This document shows positions 61,175 to 64,000 of a stretch of DNA of 64,000 bases, piece by piece. Origin of the DNA: Protea cynaroides (lineage: Eukaryota; Streptophyta; Magnoliopsida; Proteales; Proteaceae). The position numbers were made by a program, and so were the translations under genes. The notes below the pieces were generated by a model that did no database searches, had not been told where the DNA came from, and saw only the letters and a program-made list of their open reading frames with translations. Position 1 is the stretch's first letter, and every line of letters starts with the position of its first letter. The stretch covers positions 41,590,834-41,654,833 of the forward strand of contig CM053267.1 in assembly GCA_028583415.1 (NCBI GenBank). Direction: 5' to 3'.

Positions 61175-63456
61175 TGTAAGACCCGTGTCAAACTAACCCG
61201 GTCTTACCACCTTGAACCAGGTTTACCCATCATGGTCGAGTCAAGTGGACCAAGGGCGTGAAGGAGATCGAGATCCCAGGTATAATATCGACCCAAAAAC
61301 ACTTAATTTTAGGGGAGGGTCGCATACCCAGCCAAGTAGGGTCGGACCTCCCAAAACAGAATGTCAGACCCTCAGATTTTAAGGGAGGGTCGGACAGCTT
61401 AAGACCCTAGGGTCGACGGGATCATCGACCCTCGGATCCTGCCGAAAATAAAAATTAGGAAATGTCGAGATTTTTCGATTGGATTCCTTCCTAATTTCAA
61501 AGGGACTTATTTTAGGATGTTTCTAGCCTATTTAAGGGACGTTCCTAAGCCACTTTCACTCCTTTCATAACCCTAATTGAATTGAGAGAAAGAGAGGAGA
61601 AGGAAAGGAAGAAGAGGAGAAGCAAGGAAGAGAACCTAGCAAAAAGGAGAAGAATTTCAGAGGAAAAGTAATCTTCCCAGGTATGGGTACTAATTCCATG
61701 AGTTTCTACAGACCTTAGGTTAGTAATTGTTGAGAGTATGATCTCGGAGAAACCCAAACCATCGATCCATGGTTAGGTTTTCATGGAAAACCCTAGGAGA
61801 ATGCATGAAAGCCATCTAGGGGATGATGGTTCATGGTTTCAAACCATGGAATGAGTGTTGAATGGAATGTAGAAGCAAGCCATAGGACCCCAGATTTGAA
61901 GAATGAATGAAAAAGTGGAAATTGGATCAGAGTGCACCAAGGGTCGCACCGAGGGTCGATAGACCATCCGACCTTAGGTGTTTCTGACCATCGACCCTCA
62001 GCATTCGGGAAGTCCAGAATGGAGGGAGGGTCGATAGACCCATCGACCCTAGCATCGACCCTCAGTTGACAGAATGGTTTTTAATTCCGGAATTAATTCT
62101 AATTAAATTTTATCGGTTTTGTTAGATCTGCTAGCAATCTAATAACATTGTAACGGTGATTTTAAAGCTTGGGAAATATCTTATAACAAGCTAAGGTGAG
62201 GAACCTTAACCCCAAACTAAATTAATAATAATAAACTGTTTTCTTTTCTTGAGTCCTATGCCATGTTTGATTCTATGCGAATATGTTTGTAATGTGCATA
62301 CAGCATGCCATCCAATATTTCTATCACTTGTTCATGCATATTTACTTTATTGTTTATAACATGATGATGATGATGATGATATGAATAGACATGTGCTTGT
62401 ATGTGTGTGGTTGATATGCTTGATGCGAGCGAGTATCAGGGGAGGTGTGATGAGAACGTCAATAAACGTTAACCTTTGGCGGGTCTCAAAGACTTTAGCT
62501 CTATCTCTAACTCAAGTCTTGTGCATTGACATCGTCAGATCGCCATTACCTTAGCGGAACTATTATGTCGTAGAGTATCATGGGAGGTGGTCTCGGTCCT
62601 TGTAGTCTCGACTCTACCGGGGGGCCTTAGCTCTATCTCTATGGGCATTCCGAAGGGATGCTGGGGTGAGGCCTTGGATACACTGTTTGGCATTAGGATT
62701 GGTTAGTAGCGAGCCCAGTTTGCAAGCCCTCGCTAACAGGGGCTTACGTGTTGGTATAGCATTATATAGCAATAAACGTTAACCTTTGTTGTATAATGTT
62801 ATGGTAGGGTGGATGGGGACGACGATAAACGTTAACCTTCGGGTGGGCTTCCACACCCTGTGTATAGAGGCGGTGTCAATAAACGTTAACCTTTGACCAC
62901 CCAACCTTTCTATTGCGCATTGCAAACTATAAACCAGACCAAAGATATGAATTGATTGCATGCATATGTATTGTTGCATTGTTTTGGCTACTCACTGAGC
63001 CGTGTTGTGTGCTCACCCCTCGACGTCGAATATTTTTAGTTGATGATGCAGGTTACACAGTCGAAGATTATATGAATGCGTCTCGTACGGGAATATAGCA
63101 GCAATGGAAGCTGGAGCTGAAGACGATACACACGACCCCTCTTGCGAGTGCAACTCGTGTGTATTTGATTAAATATTTTTATAGTTTCTTTGAATTTATA
63201 AAGACATGTACTTGATATTTACATAAGTATGTCTCAGTTGAAAACAGAATAATTTACTATTTAATTAATGGTATCATCTTAGTTTTCAGTTCATTTATTT
63301 ATAAATTTTCCGCTATTGTGTATTACTCTGATTATGATTATGGATGTGTGGAAGTTTGGGTAAAACGGGGATAGCCTATCCGAGATCCTGGTTGAACCGT
63401 TGGTTACTTAACGGTTCATCACACCATTCTGGTTGGTGCAGAATTGGGGTGTGACA
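61175..63456 (+). mobile_element. Solo LTR, 2282 bp, probably Ty3-type
   Basis: Begins TGTAAGACCCGTGTC and ends TTGGGGTGTGACA, with TG...CA termini. Flanked by the perfect 5-bp duplication ATACT (61170-61174 and 63457-63461). The empty site is visible in the intron of copy 1 near 39645. No coding region, primer-binding site or polypurine tract, so it is a solo LTR. A TATTTAAG box lies near 61530. The first half repeats GGGTCGATAGACC / CGACCCT words; the second half has four copies of the 16-bp motif in the next entry. Confidence 0.88.
62461..62896 (+). repeat. Four dispersed copies of ATAAACGTTAACCTT in the solo LTR
   Basis: ATAAACGTTAACCTT starts at about 62464, 62771, 62825 and 62879, usually preceded by GTCA or GACG. 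It contains the palindromes AACGTT and GTTAAC. Spacing is irregular (about 307, 54 and 54 bases). Function unknown; a protein-binding site in the LTR is one possibility. Confidence 0.75.
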
Positions 63457-64000
63457 ATACTACTTAATATTTCTTTGAAGTTGATCTGTAAAGTGGAGTA
63501 GCAAGAAGTATGTCATGTTGAAAGAAAAAGAACATCACTGATGATGGATACCCATGTGCAAATAGCTGTGCTTTTGCTCAAATTATCAGCTCTTTAAGGT
63601 TGGCGTTGCAAATTCTGTTGTCTTTCCAATATCTGAGAATTTACTCCATTGAATCACAAGTCATTAGATCTTCACTTACTCCCTGTACTCATGTTTTTGT
63701 TTTCCTCTTTCCCCTCCTGCTGCTGAGCGGAAAGCTTGCATTATCTCAGGTTGCAACCCAACTTCATGCAACAATGGCGTATTCCACAACTACTTGGTTC
63801 AGTTATGTGAACTCTGTTTTCTAAATCCACTCTATCTAGGGTGATTTGTTCTACTAAATCTGAAACTCATCTTGTCTCACTAGTAGCCATGACATTTTGA
63901 CCTTTTCCTTATCCTTTTTTTGATGCCCTCCAACTTGCACAACATCAATCGTCATAGGAGTAGCTCTTGAAAGTATTTTTGCCATGGTTTAGCTAATACC

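Larger units (their letters stand above)
50470..64000 (+). pseudogene. AGO6-like tandem copy, disrupted, 3' end beyond window
   Basis: Exon-for-exon homologue of the gene at 32669-43442, from the 5' leader (49577) to within the large intron. Lesions: a 1-base deletion plus an LTR insertion in coding exon 1; 1- and 6-base deletions in exon 2; a hAT-like insertion and 2-base loss in exon 3; donor GT changed to AT after exon 4 (53569-53570); in-frame TAG at 53748-53750 in exon 5; a 1-base deletion in exon 9 leading to TGA; indels in exon 12 leading to TAA. Exons 13-16 (55372-55484, 55598-55735, 55843-55973, 56144-56209) remain open and keep GMDVSHG and RELLLDFY. The final PIWI exons would lie past 64000. 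No full Argonaute can be made. Confidence 0.93.

Noticed and set aside
1..64000. CRISPR arrays, operons, phage or bacterial systems
   Set aside because: The window is plant nuclear DNA; the repeats present are microsatellites, LTR sub-repeats and transposon ends, with no regular repeat-spacer pattern.

Overview
The window is nuclear DNA of a flowering plant, most likely a non-grass angiosperm. The evidence is genes with many GT-AG introns, plant-only families (an EAR-type ERF repressor, an AGO6-type Argonaute, a PDIL2-type disulfide isomerase), AT-rich introns, and plant SINE, TRIM, RTE and L1 LINE and LTR relics. The species cannot be named from the sequence.

Layout. (1) 1-6000, minus strand: the 5' part (four coding exons) of a P5-type protein disulfide isomerase gene. 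Its promoter carries a perfect CCAAT-N9-CCACG ER-stress element, and its introns hold a TRIM, a SINE and an L1 relic. (2) 6-15 kb: gene-free, filled with foldback and inverted-repeat elements and LINE relics. (3) 15991-16740, minus strand: an intronless group VIII ERF repressor gene. (4) 17-31 kb: no intact gene; an L-ascorbate oxidase pseudogene at 19.6-20.3 kb, more foldbacks and a decayed LTR. (5) 31.1-43.4 kb, plus strand: a complete AGO6-like gene with 22 coding exons, 904 codons and an intact D-E-D-H catalytic set. (6) 43.4-49.6 kb: gene-free, with three inverted-repeat elements. (7) 49.6-64 kb, plus strand: a tandem second copy of the AGO6 gene. It is a pseudogene, broken by frameshifts, a stop codon, a lost splice donor, an LTR in one exon and a hAT-like element in another. 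An RTE LINE and a 2.3-kb solo LTR sit in its large intron. The copy runs off the window before its last PIWI exons.

How it fits together. AGO6 works in RNA-directed DNA methylation, the pathway that silences transposons. Here a locus encoding that machinery has been duplicated in tandem, and one copy has become a landing site for at least four transposons. Because the intact copy preserves the empty sites, insertion boundaries and target-site duplications can be read directly. A family of foldback elements with 9-bp target duplications (eight copies recognised) is the main dispersed repeat of the first 46 kb. No new multi-gene system is evident; the most distinctive content is this Argonaute pair and the repeat structures around it.
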